A stretch of 64,000 nucleotides of DNA, taken from assembly GCA_950295325.1 (NCBI GenBank), contig OX485806.1:40548001-40612000 (forward strand), written 5' to 3'. Source of the stretch: Polytrichum commune (lineage: Eukaryota; Streptophyta; Polytrichopsida; Polytrichales; Polytrichaceae). The position numbers and the translations under genes are program-made. Below are positions 25,200 through 36,890 of this stretch, piece after piece. Below the pieces are notes generated by a model that saw only the letters and a program-made list of their open reading frames with translations, made no database searches and was not told where the DNA came from. The number at the start of each line of letters is the position of its first letter. The stretch's first letter is position 1.

Positions 25200-25826
25200 A
25201 GTGCGTGGCTACATTGCAATTACACTCCGCTCGACCCACATAGTCCGCCCAATCTCCTTGGTCCGCCCCACCTAGTTCCTCAAGGATTGCTTCAAGACTC
25301 CATTCACATCCTACGCTTTCCCATCCATTTGGGAATGCAAGGCCGTGCTAAACCTTAGTTTCATTCCGACCTCCTTAGATAAATGCATTGAAAATGCACT
25401 TGTGAACTTTGGATCTTGATCCCACACAATCACTCTTGGCAACCCGTGGTGCCTCAACCATCCTTTGAGAAAAGGCTATGCGGTCTCCAACGCGGTGGCG
25501 GTTTCCACAATCGGCACCATGTGTGCCAACTTGGCAAACCGCTCTACCATCAACAAGATGGCATCATACCCATGTGACTCCGGCAAACTTGTGATCAAGT
25601 CCATGCACATACTATGCCATGGCGCCGACGGGATAGGCAACGGTTGCAAGAAACCGCCTTGCTTTTGGTAAGAGGCTCGGTTCACTTGGCACTTCATCCA
25701 AGCCTTCACAAAGTGGGTTATATCCTTCTTTATGCACCGCCAATGGTACCTCCATGATACCATTCTATGGCGATTTTTTTTTTCTCCTCTAAGGCCGGCA
25801 ATAGGACTATCAAATTCCTCCTTCAA
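25200..25826 (-). pseudogene. element A integrase remnant
   Basis: The minus strand reads DSPIAGLRGEKK, RYHWRCIKKDITHFVK and MKCQVNRASYQKQGG, the end of an HHCC zinc-binding region. PLPIPSAPWHSMCMDLITSL follows with the first catalytic Asp and the PLPIP..PW phrase typical of plant Ty3/gypsy chromovirus-type integrases. Downstream the frame is lost, but VIVWDQDPKF and the E-containing segment survive in pieces to about 25200. It is inactive. Confidence 0.8.
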
Positions 25827-25839
25827 AACCGATAGCCTC

Positions 25840-26340
25840 TACTTGCCTTGTGGCACATACACCCAACTTTGCTTGCACTTGAACAATCCGTCCACCAACT
25901 TAACCTCTTTGAGCACCTTGCTCTTGCGAAGCTCACCTAAAAGCTTTTGTGCTTTGGGGTAGTTAATTTACCCCTCCCGTATCTTGCATCACAAGTTTCC
26001 TTCGCCGGCACACATTAGCCACAATGTTTGGATGGTTCTCATTGTTTGGAATTTTTCCGGTCTACTTCGCGCATCCGGCACCACATTTCCACGGTCCGGT
26101 TTGTGGATCAAATCCACCTTCATAAGCGCCAAACTATCATGTCACCGCAATGACTTGGCGCTCACTTACGCTTGAATGCCAAAATTATTTTAGGACACAT
26201 TGTCCATGTAGACCTTTGCTTTGTGCGACCCCAAATAGTGCCGCCACATCTTCAAGCAATGCACTACGGCAAAGAAATTCTTTGTCATGAGTTGGTTGTC
26301 TTCTTTGACAACCATCGAGCTTCATGCTCCCATATGCAAT
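25840..26340 (-). pseudogene. element A RNase H remnant
   Basis: Broken frames on the minus strand match the C-terminal half of Ty3/gypsy RNase H: THDKEFL, a degraded leucine-rich strand, and further left PGRRNVVPDARSRPEEF, equivalent to the usual KPGR.N.VADALSR. Several frame changes and stops make it non-functional. Confidence 0.7.
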
Positions 26341-26990
26341 GGCCATCCAATTACACATAATCCACCATTGGCAAAGTCGCTCACCCCCGTATGCACCTCA
26401 AAAGGTTTGTCAAGCTCCGCGAACTTGAGCACGGGCGTCTAAGAACACTTTGCTCTCAAGCTCCCCAAAGATTTGGTGGCAAGGCTCATCCCACTCTTGG
26501 GATAGTCATTTCTTCCACAAGTCGGATAAGGTCGGATAACCATCAAGCTTAACGCTCTCATATGCAATGGCCATCCATCCTACGTTAACCATCTGCCAAT
26601 GGCAAAGTCACTCGCCCCCATATGCACCTCAAAAGGTTTGTCAAATTTCGCAAATTTGAACACGGGTGGCAAAGACAACTTTGTATTAAGCTCCCCAAAA
26701 ACTTGGGGACGAGGCTCATCTCACTCTTGGGATAGCCCTTTCTTTCACAAATCGCACCAGGTTCGACAACTATTAGACTTAATGCTCCCATATGCAATGG
26801 GCATCCATCTCGGATCAACATCCGCCAATGGTAAAATTACTCGCCCCCATATGCACCTCAAAAGGTTTGTTAAAGTCCGCGAACTTAAGCACGGGCGGCG
26901 AAAAGAACTTGTTTTTGAGCCCCCCAAAGGCTTGGTGACAAGGTTCATCCCACTCTTGGGATAGCCATTTTCCTCAATAAGTTGAATAAG
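26340..26990 (-). repeat. element A: tandem copies of the RT-RNase H junction
   Basis: Three units of about 230 bp begin near 26372, 26603 and 26832. Each encodes the same degraded segment on the minus strand: WLSQEWDEPCxQAxGELKS, then KPFEVHTG and PIAYGSIKL. In intact elements this stretch occurs once, linking RT to RNase H. Confidence 0.8.
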
Positions 26991-27283
26991 GTCCTAGGAA
27001 CCTTAGAAAACTCTCGAATGAAGTTGTGGTACTAATTGGCTAGGCCAACAAATGACCTAAGCCCTTTTGAATGAAGGGCCAATTCTCCTTTTGGATTGCT
27101 TGAAATTCTTCATGTTTGTCCACCAACTTCCTTTGTCACCACATGCCTCAAGAACTCAATTTCTTCTTGAGCAAAGTTGCAATTCACTTCTTGGTGGTAA
27201 CATTTTGAGCAACACATTGGTGAATACGTCCTTGTATCTCACCAACATCCCACAAGTATGGTTTGGGGGAGGCCCATCTTTCC
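26990..27283 (-). pseudogene. element A RT remnant lacking the catalytic core
   Basis: On the minus strand a YxDVF-like phrase is followed almost at once by AQEEIEFLRHVVTKEV, then SFVGLAN and FIREFSKVPRTLF. In a complete RT about 150 residues, including the YxDD box, separate these two landmarks, so the core is deleted. Confidence 0.75.
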
Positions 27284-27639
27284 TAGCCTCCCCATACGTT
27301 CATTGGAGTTGCTCCAATTGAACCACGACCATTATGCTTTCTATTTTTCATTTGGTCCATTAAGACCAAATTCAACTTAGGTCCTCCTACCATAGGAGTC
27401 CTTGTCAATTTGAACTTCAATTCTTTGCCATTATGACACATCATAATGCACCGCAAGCACACCGGCTTGCACCTCACATCTATCATGTGAGTTTCAAAGA
27501 AGGCGGCCTTCACAATGACATGCATTTCATCTATTTCACTTGGTGTGAAATTTTGACAAAAATCCAATGTCCCACATTGAAAGGTTACATGCATCGCGGC
27601 CTCCTTTGTCTCATGCGGTTTGCCCTTTCCAAACCGCAC
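27283..27639 (-). pseudogene. element A protease-RT linker remnant
   Basis: 118 codons on the minus strand, including FQCGTLDFCQNFT, VRCKPVCLRCIMMCHNGK and TPMVGGPKLNLVLMDQ. Element B has the matching piece at 37983-38177. Position between the gag side and RT places it in the protease-RT linker; no DSG/DTG active site is visible. Confidence 0.5.
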
Positions 27640-27846
27640 CTTGTGGGCTTGCCCGCTCTATCAATCGGCAAGCCCCAACTCCCTTGTGAGTTTTGGGCTC
27701 ATGAAAGAGTCCGTTGCCTCTTTGTCAACTCATGAGACATATCTCCCATTCATTTGAGCCTCAAGGTACAAAAGACTTGGCCTCGGCTTAAGGCTACTAG
27801 CCTTGGCCACAATGCCATCGTCTTACATTTGGTCCTCCGTAACTTG

Positions 27847-28130
27847 GCTTGGCTTGGTCCGCAAAGCCAACTTCAAACATTTCGTCCGCGGGACAAATTG
27901 GTTTGGTGCCACAAAACCAATTTCTAATAGTTTGTCCGCAAAACAAACATGTTTTGCCTTGGTAGCACAAAGCCACTTTCCCACACTCCGTCCGCGGCAC
28001 AAACATGAATTGCCTTGGTAGGACAAACCCACCTCCCAACATTCCATCCGCGGCACAAGTATGATTTGCTTTGGAAGCATAAAGCCACCTTTCAAAATTC
28101 CGTCCGCGGCACCAACATGTTTTGCCTAAG
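27847..28130 (-). repeat. 57-bp tandem repeat, Cys/Gly-rich if translated (element A)
   Basis: About five diverged copies of a unit near 57 bp, marked by TCCGCGGCACAAACATG and GCCTTGGTAGCACAAAGCCA. On the minus strand it gives GLSYQGNSCLCRGRSVGKWL-like repeats. It lies on the gag side of the element. The array is present in element B as well. Confidence 0.75.
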
Positions 28131-28479
28131 TAAAATGGACCAAACAATTTGCACTCATTTCTTTGGGACCTACTTTTGCTAAAGCCACTTGTGGTGATGC
28201 GCCGCCAAACTTCTCTTTGGGACCATCGGCTTCAATGCTCTTGCAAACTTGATGGTCCCCACCATGTTCTCAAGAAGCCTTGGGGACTTAAACAAGGCAT
28301 CCACCACCCGCTATTAAAACCCCACCTAAAAGGATGCATTTCTTAGAAAGTTCGTCCGTTTTAGGTGTATCCTTCATTTGTGCGTTTGAATAGCGCACAT
28401 AGGCCTTAAGAGGCCCCGGGTGCCTCATTAGCACCAAATTCATTCCAAAATCAATACCTTCCAAGCATTTCGAATTGGA

Positions 28480-28741
28480 ATTTCAATCCAACATTAATGC
28501 CCTCCAAGCTTTTGGGTGCTTTCGGTATTCTAGGCCCCAAATGTTTTTTTGAGGTTTGCGGGAGCCCTTTTCACAGCACTCCTCCATTTTCCTTACCAAA
28601 TCCACCCTCATGCCCACCATTGTCATTGGAACCAATGGTATGGTCAAATTCCACTTGCACATGATCCTTGTTCCAATTTGAGCCTCACAACCTTTTGGAA
28701 ACCCCGGGCTCACCATCATAACCCGCATTTATGATAGCCAT
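28480..28741 (-). pseudogene. element A gag remnant
   Basis: The ATG at 28741 matches the gag start of the left-edge element (MAIINAGYDGEPG versus MATKRAGNDGEAG), but a TGA stops it after 18 codons. Further pieces continue to about 28480. Confidence 0.75.
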
Positions 28742-28778
28742 GTTTCCCTCGAAGTGCGAGCTCAAAACTTGGAACCTT

Positions 28779-28790
28779 GCTCTGATACCA
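28779..28790 (-). other. element A primer-binding site
   Basis: TGGTATCAGAGC on the minus strand, two bases from the 5' LTR at 28793. Confidence 0.92.
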
Positions 28791-28792
28791 AA

Positions 28793-29767
28793 TGTCGCAA
28801 CCCTTGCTAGCCCCCCCTTGACCAATCATGCCAATTTTCAATTCTAGCAAAGGTTACGAGTGGCTAACCCTTCGCATACCGCCATGCTAATGGTTAGCTC
28901 CTCTAACCCCGGACCAATAGTTCATAGGAGGGAACCAACCCTCCTACTTTGCTTTCGGGACTCACCCCTTAATCGGTAACCCATTTCCCCAATGTGGACT
29001 TCCATCCATGGAAGTCCAATCCTATGTTGATCATCGCGTTGCCGGAGCAACACTACAACAACCCGAACCATACTAGGCAACTATGGCCTCACAATAGGCC
29101 AAAGCCCATGGAGGCCTTGCCGTTCGGCCTCGGGTGGGTGAGGCCACACCACCTCACCCATATAAGCCTCTAGGACTCTACGCGGGGCCCCTACCCCACC
29201 GTCAACCAACCTCTTGTCTCTCTACCAAGAGTTGGGGCCAAGTGGACATTCTCCCTTAGCCGCTGGGCGTAGAAGCACCCAGCAGCTTCAGACCATCATA
29301 ACTTCCTTGTATGATGTCTGATTCCAGCAACCAACCACTCCATCTTCATCTACGCTTCACGTAGATGCCGATGGACTCCTCACTTGCCCCATTCGGGCAA
29401 GTGGTGAGGAAGTTATGCCTGTTTGAACCCTGGCAGTCCCGGGAATCACTCCCAGGCACTGCTGTACCAGGGCGCTGTCCCGGGACAGCGCCCCACTCAA
29501 ATGGCCATAACTCCTAGCTCACACCTCCGATTGAGGTGTTCTTGAGCATTCTAGAATCACCACGCCATGAGCTACGCATAGCTCATGGCCTCACCCTCAT
29601 GCCTCCTAGTCTCCGTGGGTAGGAGGCGTTCCCAACGCCCGGGGCCCTCACCCACACTAGGATCACTTGGGCCCTCTCACCAATGGCGCCACAAGTCCCG
29701 GGTGTCACTCCGGGGTCCCCCTGTGCCCATGGTGTTTCGGGCACTCCTCATGGAGAGGTGCGCGACA
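28793..29767 (-). repeat. element A 5' LTR
   Basis: 975 bp, paired with 22713-23687 at a constant offset of 6080 bases at both ends. The primer site adjoins it, so it is the 5' LTR. Confidence 0.95.
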
Positions 29768-30140
29768 GTGATTCTCCATGATAGAGAGAGAGACCTAATG
29801 TCGTTCATGATTTAGAGGGTAGTGATATGGGAAAATAGGAAGGACCGGAAATTCCTTTGGATGAGTTTGATGGTGTCGGCAATGCCAAAGTGGAGAAGTC
29901 AAGTGTGTATGATTTATGGGCTGACCTTAGTTCGCTCAAGGCGGACATAACCTTTGGACAACTATTGGAGATTTCACCCGTCGTACGGAAGACTCTCAAG
30001 GACGGCATGCCGGTGAATAGAAGAACTAGGAAGGTGAAAACTAGAATTGCCGCTAGAATTCAATCACAAGGAGGTCGCGATGTGAAGGCTATAGAAATAG
30101 AGGTCATTATAGTGGATAAGGTGGTTCCCAATGTGCTAGT
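29768..30140 (+). pseudogene. host polyprotein, region just before protease
   Basis: After the second GTGAT the host reads ILHDRERDLMSF, then a frame interruption near 29813. From 29857 it is open: MDEFDGVGNAKVEKSSVYDL, ADITFGQLLEISPVVRKTLK and IEVIIVDKVVPNVLV. The last residues lead into protease, whose DGGSS resumes at 32886 after the solo LTR. The open frame that runs to 30573 reads into the LTR and is not biological beyond 30140. Confidence 0.8.
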
Positions 30141-31047
30141 TGTATACCACCAAGGAACCGCAAGAGTAAGGCGAGGACGAGCATCGGGAAAAGGGTCAGA
30201 CCAGAAGATGCAAACGGGGGTGCTGAGAGACCGAAAGGCCAGACCAGGAGAAACAAGCGAATGGAGCAGAGGGGTGCTAGGAAGGAGATCGTCGAGAGGC
30301 GCGGGAGAGAGACGAGAGTGGCCAGTTGGAGGCCGTGAGGGACCAAGGAGGGAGAAGACCGGACTGGTGAAGGCCGGGTTGATACCTCCACGGCCCGGGT
30401 ATTTAAGGCGAATGGGGAGGCAATGGACGTCGTCCACGTGGTTGGAGACGGGAACGCGCTTAGGCCTCGGGAATGTACTTAGTGCGGCGGGAACGCGGAT
30501 TAAGCCTCGGGAACGATACCTAAGCCGGCGGGAACAAGGCATAGATGTAGGGAACGGCCATATTAGTAAGTAGGTGAAGTTAGTAAGTATGGGGTAACCT
30601 TTTTGGATGGAAAGAGCACATTAGTAACTAGAGGTAGTAGCCACCTAGCTATGTAGTGACTACTTAATAGACACCTAGTTCTCTTTTAGTGAACACCTAG
30701 GTACTCTTAGTGAACACGTACTCACTAGTCTAGGGGAATAGATGAAAGGACATACCCGAGGGGGATGGAATTCCTTCGGATGAACATATATTACTCTCAC
30801 CCTCTTAATGAACATATGCAATTCGGATGAATGAATGAAAGGGGTTGTAACTACCAATGGCACATCTAGATACCTAATACATGCCCGAATGTACCCCATT
30901 AATGGATCTAATTTAAGCACGTGTCAATTCTAATAATAGATCTAACAAGGCCAAATTTAGACTGTAAATATATTTAGTGCCCAAATTAGTAAATGTATAC
31001 ATTTCAAAACCTAACCGCCACATCACCAATTCCCTAGATATTGAACC

Positions 31048-31058
31048 CTATATAAAGG
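31048..31058 (+). promoter_or_regulatory. TATA box of the 2.74-kb LTR
   Basis: CTATATAAAGG, followed about 25-35 bases later by a C/T/A-rich start-like region. Confidence 0.6.
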
Positions 31059-31120
31059 GGCACTAAAAGGCCCTATACCACCTCATTATTCATTTCAACA
31101 ATCCAACGTGAGCGTCAAGA

Positions 31121-31232
31121 GGAGCATTATCGGGAGCGTTTTAACGAAGACCGATTTGGAGCATTATCGGGAGCGTTTTTAACGAAGACCGATTTGGAGC
31201 ATTATCGGGAGCGATTTGACGACAATCGGAGC
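31121..31232 (+). repeat. 37-38 bp tandem repeat, three copies
   Basis: Units starting GGAGCATTATCGGGAGCG occur at 31121, 31158 and 31196 inside the 2.74-kb LTR, shortly after its TATA box. Confidence 0.9.
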
Positions 31233-32880
31233 TTCGCGATTTTACTCGAGGAATTGAAGATCTTTTCGACAACCTTGAATACTCTAAAACTTTTAGAGAA
31301 ATTTGAAGACTCTAAAATTTTTAGAGATATTCGAAGAATGAAGGCCCGAGGCTGAGGGACCACGAGGCCGCAAGGCGTAAAGACGAAGACCGAAGACTTA
31401 GCGATATTTGAAGATACTCGAAGACGAACGGCTTCGAGTTTGAAGACCAAATTGGGAGCTGAGAGCCCACAACATTGAAGGCCCGCGGATTGGAGACCGC
31501 GACTGGAGGACCGCGGAACTGGACGGCGAGTTTACGAGACTTGAAGATTGATTCATAACGAATCCGAAGACTTGGAGATTTGAAGACCCCTTTTGGGTGA
31601 GCCTTTTAGATTGAAGGCCCGCGAAATTGAAGGCCCACGAGACCAAAGGTCCGGGGAATTGATCAGAGCCGGTCTTTGAATTAAAGATCCGCAAAGAACG
31701 AGTTTGAAGAATCGCGGAGGCACGAAGTCGGTCTTCAAATCTGAAGGCCTGCGTGACTGAGGGACCACGGTACCAGAGGCCGAGAAGACTTTAGGACTTG
31801 AGGGTCTTTCCGAAAGATTTCGCACTCAAAAGACTACAAGACCTTGAAGACCCTAAAAGCCCTGTTCGAGAATTGGGGGACTGAGGGCCCGCAGGACCGG
31901 AGGACCGCAAGCCCAGACCAAGGCCCCGCAAGATCAAAGACACTTTTGGAGACCGGATTTAAGGAGTTTATAAACCAAGGTCTAAGATACTTTTGGGACT
32001 AAGGAGAAGTCAAGATATCAAAGGCTAAGATACCTTGGAAACTAAGGTATTCTTTAGAAGACTAAGGAGATTTCCTAAAGGATCTCGAGATCGACGTACT
32101 CAAAGAAAATAGGAAGATCGGAGAAGATCCTTTCAAGGAATTTAGATCGAGAGAAGTGTTCAAGGACGAAGAATTAAACTCTCATGATTAGAGAATACAA
32201 AGAGAAACCAGACAAAAGGAACTTTAAGAGATTGAAGACATGGAAAGGGCTACAAGCCATCAATCGAGAATAAGAGAATTTGAAGACCATCAGTTAGTCA
32301 ATCTTTCATAAAAGTTAGTATTTCATAAATGGATTACTAAAATGACTTATGAGATTGTATACTTTGATTGAGGATTTAGAATTGGAAATGGAATTGAAGA
32401 ATGTTTTGATACCATTACATTGATTGTAAAAGCACTCTTTATGTTCATAACACTTAACCTCGATATTAGGATTTCGGGGAACATAAGCTTGAAAGCTTAG
32501 GCTACTTTCTCCTTAGAGATTCATCCAAGAGGAGAGACTTTAATACAACATTCTGGATTTGGGATAAGAATATCTTGCTAGTCATTCAAACCATAAAAGA
32601 TGCAAGATATAATAGGTGATTAGGAACTAGGTTCTTAGGAACACCTTAATATTAGATTTCGGGGAACATAAACTTGCAATCTTAGGCCAATGACTTCATG
32701 AGGATTCAAGGAGCATTAAAATTATAAGTTACAAGATTGAATTAACAAAAAGAGTACGGACACCTTCACAAGTATTGGAAACTAAGAGGATCTAATTTTG
32801 GTGGGAGTAACTTCCATGTAAACCGGTCAGCAGCGGGTTACACCGTCTAAGTTGCTGAGGGTTTGAAGGTAACCTCGACA

Positions 32881-33236
32881 CTAGTGGATGGAGGTAGTAG
32901 TTTGAACATCTTACCGGAACACACTATGAGGAAATTGGGTCTTGGTCTTACAGGTCCTTCACCTTTGATTATAAACATGGCAAATCAAAGCTCAACCACA
33001 CCTTTGGGAATGATTAAGGATTGTAAGATGACCACCGGGGGAGAGGAATATTTAGTCACTTTTCATGTGATTAAGATGCATTCCAACAAGGACACATTCC
33101 CCATCTTGTTGGGAAGGCCTTGGTTGAGAATGGTGGACGCCATAGTAGATTGGGGAGGGGCGAAGCCATCCATTACTTATGGTCCTAAGGATAATCGAGT
33201 CATAGTGTCAATTGGGTCATTAGGAGGGTGGATGAA
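32881..33236 (+). pseudogene. host aspartic protease (retropepsin)
   Basis: The catalytic loop reads LVDGGSSLNIL, an Asp-Gly-Gly-Ser form in place of the common DSG/DTG. It is followed by GPSPLIINMANQSSTTPLG and the conserved ILLGRPWL near the end of the fold. This enzyme would cut the host polyprotein into its parts. The frame is open up to the ATGAA target site of element B (33232-33236) and continues at 40431. Confidence 0.88.
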
Positions 33237-34210
33237 TGTCGCAACCCTTGCTAACCCCCTTAGCAATCTTGCCAATTTTCAATTCTAGCAAAGGTTACGA
33301 GCGCTAACCAATCGCATTCCGCCATGCTAATGGTTAGCTCCTCCTACCCCGGACCTTATAGTTCATAGGAGGGAACCAACCCTCCTACTTTGCTTTCGGG
33401 ACTCACCCCTTAATCGGTAACCCATTTCCCCAATGTGGACTTCCATCCATGGAAGTCCAATCCTATGTTGATCATCGCATTGCCGGAGCAACACTACAAC
33501 AACCCGAACCATACTAGGCAACTATGGCCTCACATTGGGCCAATGCCCATGGAGGCCGTGCCGTTTGGCCTCGGGTGGGTGAGGCCACACCACCTCACCC
33601 ATATAAGCCTCTAGGACTTCACGCGGGGCCCCTACCCCACCGTCAACCAACCTCTTGTCTCTCTACCAAGAGTTGGGGCCAAGTGGACATTTTCCTTTAG
33701 CTGCTGGGCCTAGAACCCCCCCAGCAGCTTCAGACCATCATAACTTCCTTGTATGATGTCTGATCATAACAACCAACCACTCCATCTTCATCTACGCTTC
33801 ACGTAGATGCCGATGGGCTCCTCACTTGCTCCATTTGAGCAAGTCTTGAGGAAGTTATGCCTGTTTGAACCTTGGCAGTCCCGGGAATCACTCCCAGGCA
33901 CTGCTGTACCAGGGCGCTGTCCCGGGACAGCGCCCCACTCAAATGGCCATAACTCCTAGCTCGCACCTCCGATTGAGGTGTTCTTGAGCTTTCTAGAATC
34001 ACCACGCCATGAGCTACGCATAACTCATGGCCTTACCCTTGTGCCTCCTAGTCTTCGTGGGTGGGAGGCGTTCCCAACGCCCGGGGCCCTCACCCACACT
34101 AGGATCACTTGGGCCCTCTCACCAACGGCGCCACAAGTCCCGGGTGTCACTCCGGGGTCCCCCTTGTGCCCATGGTGTTTCGGGAACTCCTCATGGAGAG
34201 GTGCGCGACA
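33237..34210 (-). repeat. element B 3' LTR
   Basis: 974 bp, paired with 39452-40425. It contains the stem ACTTGCTC/GAGCAAGT at 33824-33844, which differs from element A on both sides of the stem. Confidence 0.95.
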
Positions 34211-35457
34211 CTCACCCCCACCAAACGGAGTCGATGCCCTCATCGACTATACTCGTAGTCGGCACACCAATTCTCAAGTTGCCATCCTCTATGGTGCGGC
34301 ATTGTGTTTACCTTAGGGCGCGACCCCCACAATGCATCTTCAAATTTGGCATAGTCCCAAAGGTGTCGTTCCTAGATGGTCCGTTAGCGACTTCGGATCT
34401 CTCATCCAAGGACCTAACCTATACTAGACCCACCTACTTCGGGACTCACATGGGTTGCCCCTCCTTTGGGGCCTCCCCCGTTAGGCTCCACTAGCCTAAC
34501 GTGACACATCTAGGCGAGACCTCAACGCTTCCACTAAGTTGTCTCGGTTGCAACTCCGAGATGGCTTTCCATTGTTAAGCCACGCCTCGATCGCACGGGG
34601 GTGATGCCAAGTCCCGCCCGACTCGGTTCCCACTTTGCTCTTTCGAGACATGGGTTCATGACTCCCATGCGCCAACTCTCGTTAGCTCGCGGGTAGCACT
34701 TTTATGAGCACGCGCCATCACCTTGCCCCCGCCCGGACAAACCCATAACGAAGAAGTTTCTTGGTTTTATCCAAGGCCCGTCCAAGCCATGGCCCCCAAT
34801 TACTCGGCTTACCCAACCTAGTTTGGCATATCTATTCCCCCTCTTCCATTAACCAAGCACAAGTACAAGACTAGGACCTCATCTCATACTTTTCTCTTTG
34901 CACCACTAAAGTTTGGACTTTATTCCCTCAAGCCAAAGAACAAGTTCATGTTGTGGCATAATTAACCTCGAAGCTAAGTGTGCTACTAGCGTCTCTCCCC
35001 CACTAAAGGAGATTGATGTCCTCATCAATGCCTATGCTTCATTTTATTGGAATGTCTAGCCTTAGTTTTTTTTTTCAAAGTGCTTTACCAATTCCTTGGC
35101 GTTCATCATGTCTCTTGCCGCTATCCAAGCGGCTTCTTTCTTATGGTATCCTCACCATTTCACCAAGTACTCCTTTGTACATTTTCTTTTCTTTTCACTT
35201 GGGCTTCCTACACTTGAGGATGCCCTCTTACCTCATGTTCCAAATGACCTCCACAAGGTTGGGAGGTGGCCTAATCACTTGCTTGTGATCGGCCACAAGG
35301 TGTCGTCCTAAAATGACTTTCGTAATGAGACATGAAATGCCGGATGCACTTTGATCTCCGGCGGTAATTCCAACTTATATATGTCCTTGAACACTTGTTT
35401 CAGAATGGAAAACAAAGCTCCAATTTTGGACATGAACTTTGGAGTGAGGCCTTTCGG

Positions 35458-36213
35458 CTAAATGAAGTTGTTCACATTCAACAACACCTTTTGGGCCACC
35501 TCATTCTCCACTTCGCGTCTTCCGGCATTGACTTGCACTTCGTAGCACCTTCGGGCTTTCTCCACCAACAACTTGGTCATCTCCAAAACTTGTTCACCAT
35601 CCTTGGCCAAATCCTCACCATCTTGGTTGAACTCTAGTGTTGAATGTGCCCCCTCGAGAGCTAGGTTAATAGGTTGGAGCGCATCCACTCCATAAGCCAC
35701 CACCAAAGACCACCCCTTGGTAGCCAAGTGCGTGGCTACATTGCAATTACACTCCCCTCGACCCACATAGTCCGCCCAATCTCCTTGGTCCGCCCCCACC
35801 AAGTTCCTCAAGTATTGCTTCAAGACTCCATTCACATGCTCCGCTTTCCCATCCACTTGGGAATGCAAGGTCGTGCTAAACCTTAGTTTCATTCCGACCT
35901 CCTTAGAGAAATGCATTGAAAATGCACTTGTGAACTTTGGATCTTGATCCCACACAATCACTCTTGGCAACCCGTGGTGCCTCAACCATCCTTTGAGAAA
36001 AGGCTATGCGGTCTCCAACGCGGTGGCGGTTTCCACAATCGGCACCATGTGTGCCAACTTGGCAAACCGCTCAACCATCAACAAGATGGCATCATATCCA
36101 TGTGACTCCGGCAAACTTGTGATCAAGTCCATGCACATACTATGCCATGGCGCCGACGGGATAGGCAACGGTTGCAAGAAACCGCCTTGCTTTTGGTAAG
36201 AGGCTCGGTTCAC
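35458..36213 (-). pseudogene. element B integrase remnant, best preserved of the family
   Basis: Two neighbouring minus-strand frames. The upstream one (36213-36004) has PLPIPSAPWHSMCMDLITSL and LLMVERFAKLAHMVP, holding the first catalytic Asp. The second (35985-35458, 175 codons) has LPRVIVWDQDPKF with the second Asp, then HSQVDGKAEHVNGVLKQYLR with the third acidic residue, and ends in a KVLLNV segment. Loss of frame between them inactivates it. Style is Ty3/gypsy, chromovirus-like. Confidence 0.85.
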
Positions 36214-36517
36214 TTGGCACTTTGATTCAAGCCTTTACAAAGTGGGCTATATCTTCCTTTATGCACCGCCAATGGTACCTCCATGATACCATTCTATGGC
36301 GATTTTTTCTTTCTCCTCTAAGGCCGGCAATAGGACTATCAAATTCCTCCTTCAAAACCGATAGCCTCTACTTGCCTTGTGGCACATACACCCACCTTTG
36401 CTTGCACTTGAACAATCCGTCCACCAACTTAACCTCTTTGAGCACCTTGCTCTTGCGAAGCTCACCTAAAAGCTTTTGTGCTTTGGGGTAGTTAATTTAC
36501 CCCTCCCGTATCTTGCA

Positions 36518-36890
36518 TCACAAGTTTCCTTCGCCGGCACACATTAGCCACAAGGTTTGGATGGTTCTCATTGCTTGGAACTCTTCCGGTCTACTTCGCG
36601 CATCCGGCACCACATTTCCACGGTCCGGTTTGTGGATCAAATCCACCTTCATAAGCGCCAAACTATCATGCCACCCCAATGACTTGGCGCTCACTTGCAC
36701 TTGTATATGTTAAAATACTTTTAGGACACATTGTCCATGTAGACCTTTGCTTTGTGCGACCCCAAATAATGTCGCATCATCTTCAAGGAATGCACTACCG
36801 CAAAGAAGTTCTTTGTCATGAGTTGGTTGTCTTCTTTGACAACCATCGAGCCTCAAGGCCCCATATGCAAAGGCCATCCATCTTACATTA
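36518..36890 (-). pseudogene. element B RNase H remnant
   Basis: Minus-strand frames with HKPDRGNVVPDARSRPEEF at the end of RNase H, and to the right a broken THDKEFF-like segment. Same decay as in element A. Confidence 0.7.

Larger units (their letters stand above)
22713..29767 (-). mobile_element. LTR retrotransposon A, full length, internally decayed, non-autonomous
   Basis: Two 975-bp LTRs (22713-23687 and 28793-29767) lie exactly 6080 bases apart with no length difference and looked identical where compared. GTGAT is duplicated outside (22708-22712 and 29768-29772). The primer site at 28779-28790 and a G-rich polypurine-like tract next to the left LTR (23688-23703) show minus orientation. 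The interior of about 5.1 kb keeps recognisable Ty3/gypsy pieces (linker, RT-to-RNase H joint, RNase H, integrase) but no long frame. The RT core with its YxDD box is missing. Matched LTRs with a wrecked interior indicate recent movement by proteins supplied in trans. Confidence 0.95.
30141..32880 (+). mobile_element. solo LTR of a third family, 2.74 kb
   Basis: Starts TGTATACCACC and ends CCTCGACA, with CTAGT on both sides (30136-30140 and 32881-32885). A TATA box CTATATAAAGG at 31048-31058 supports plus orientation. Downstream of it the strand is strongly purine-biased (GAAGA-rich) for about 1.2 kb. There is no internal coding region, so it is a solo LTR. Removing it restores VPNVLVDGGSSLNIL in the host. 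Confidence 0.88.

Noticed and set aside
25465-25671. Plus-strand frames in elements A and B that are nearly identical (25465 and 35993)
   Set aside because: They are antisense to the integrase remnant and are conserved only because the elements are related.
23505-29815. Repeated 60-120 codon frames beginning MASPSCLL, MGGRRSK or MFLSFLES
   Set aside because: They recur at the same place in every TGTCGC LTR in overlapping frames and are shadows of its GC-rich hairpins.
30060-30573. Minus- and plus-strand frames of 94-238 codons over 30060-30573
   Set aside because: They lie mostly in the 2.74-kb LTR in low-complexity Arg/Gly or Pro/Ser-rich sequence; only the part up to 30140 is host protein.
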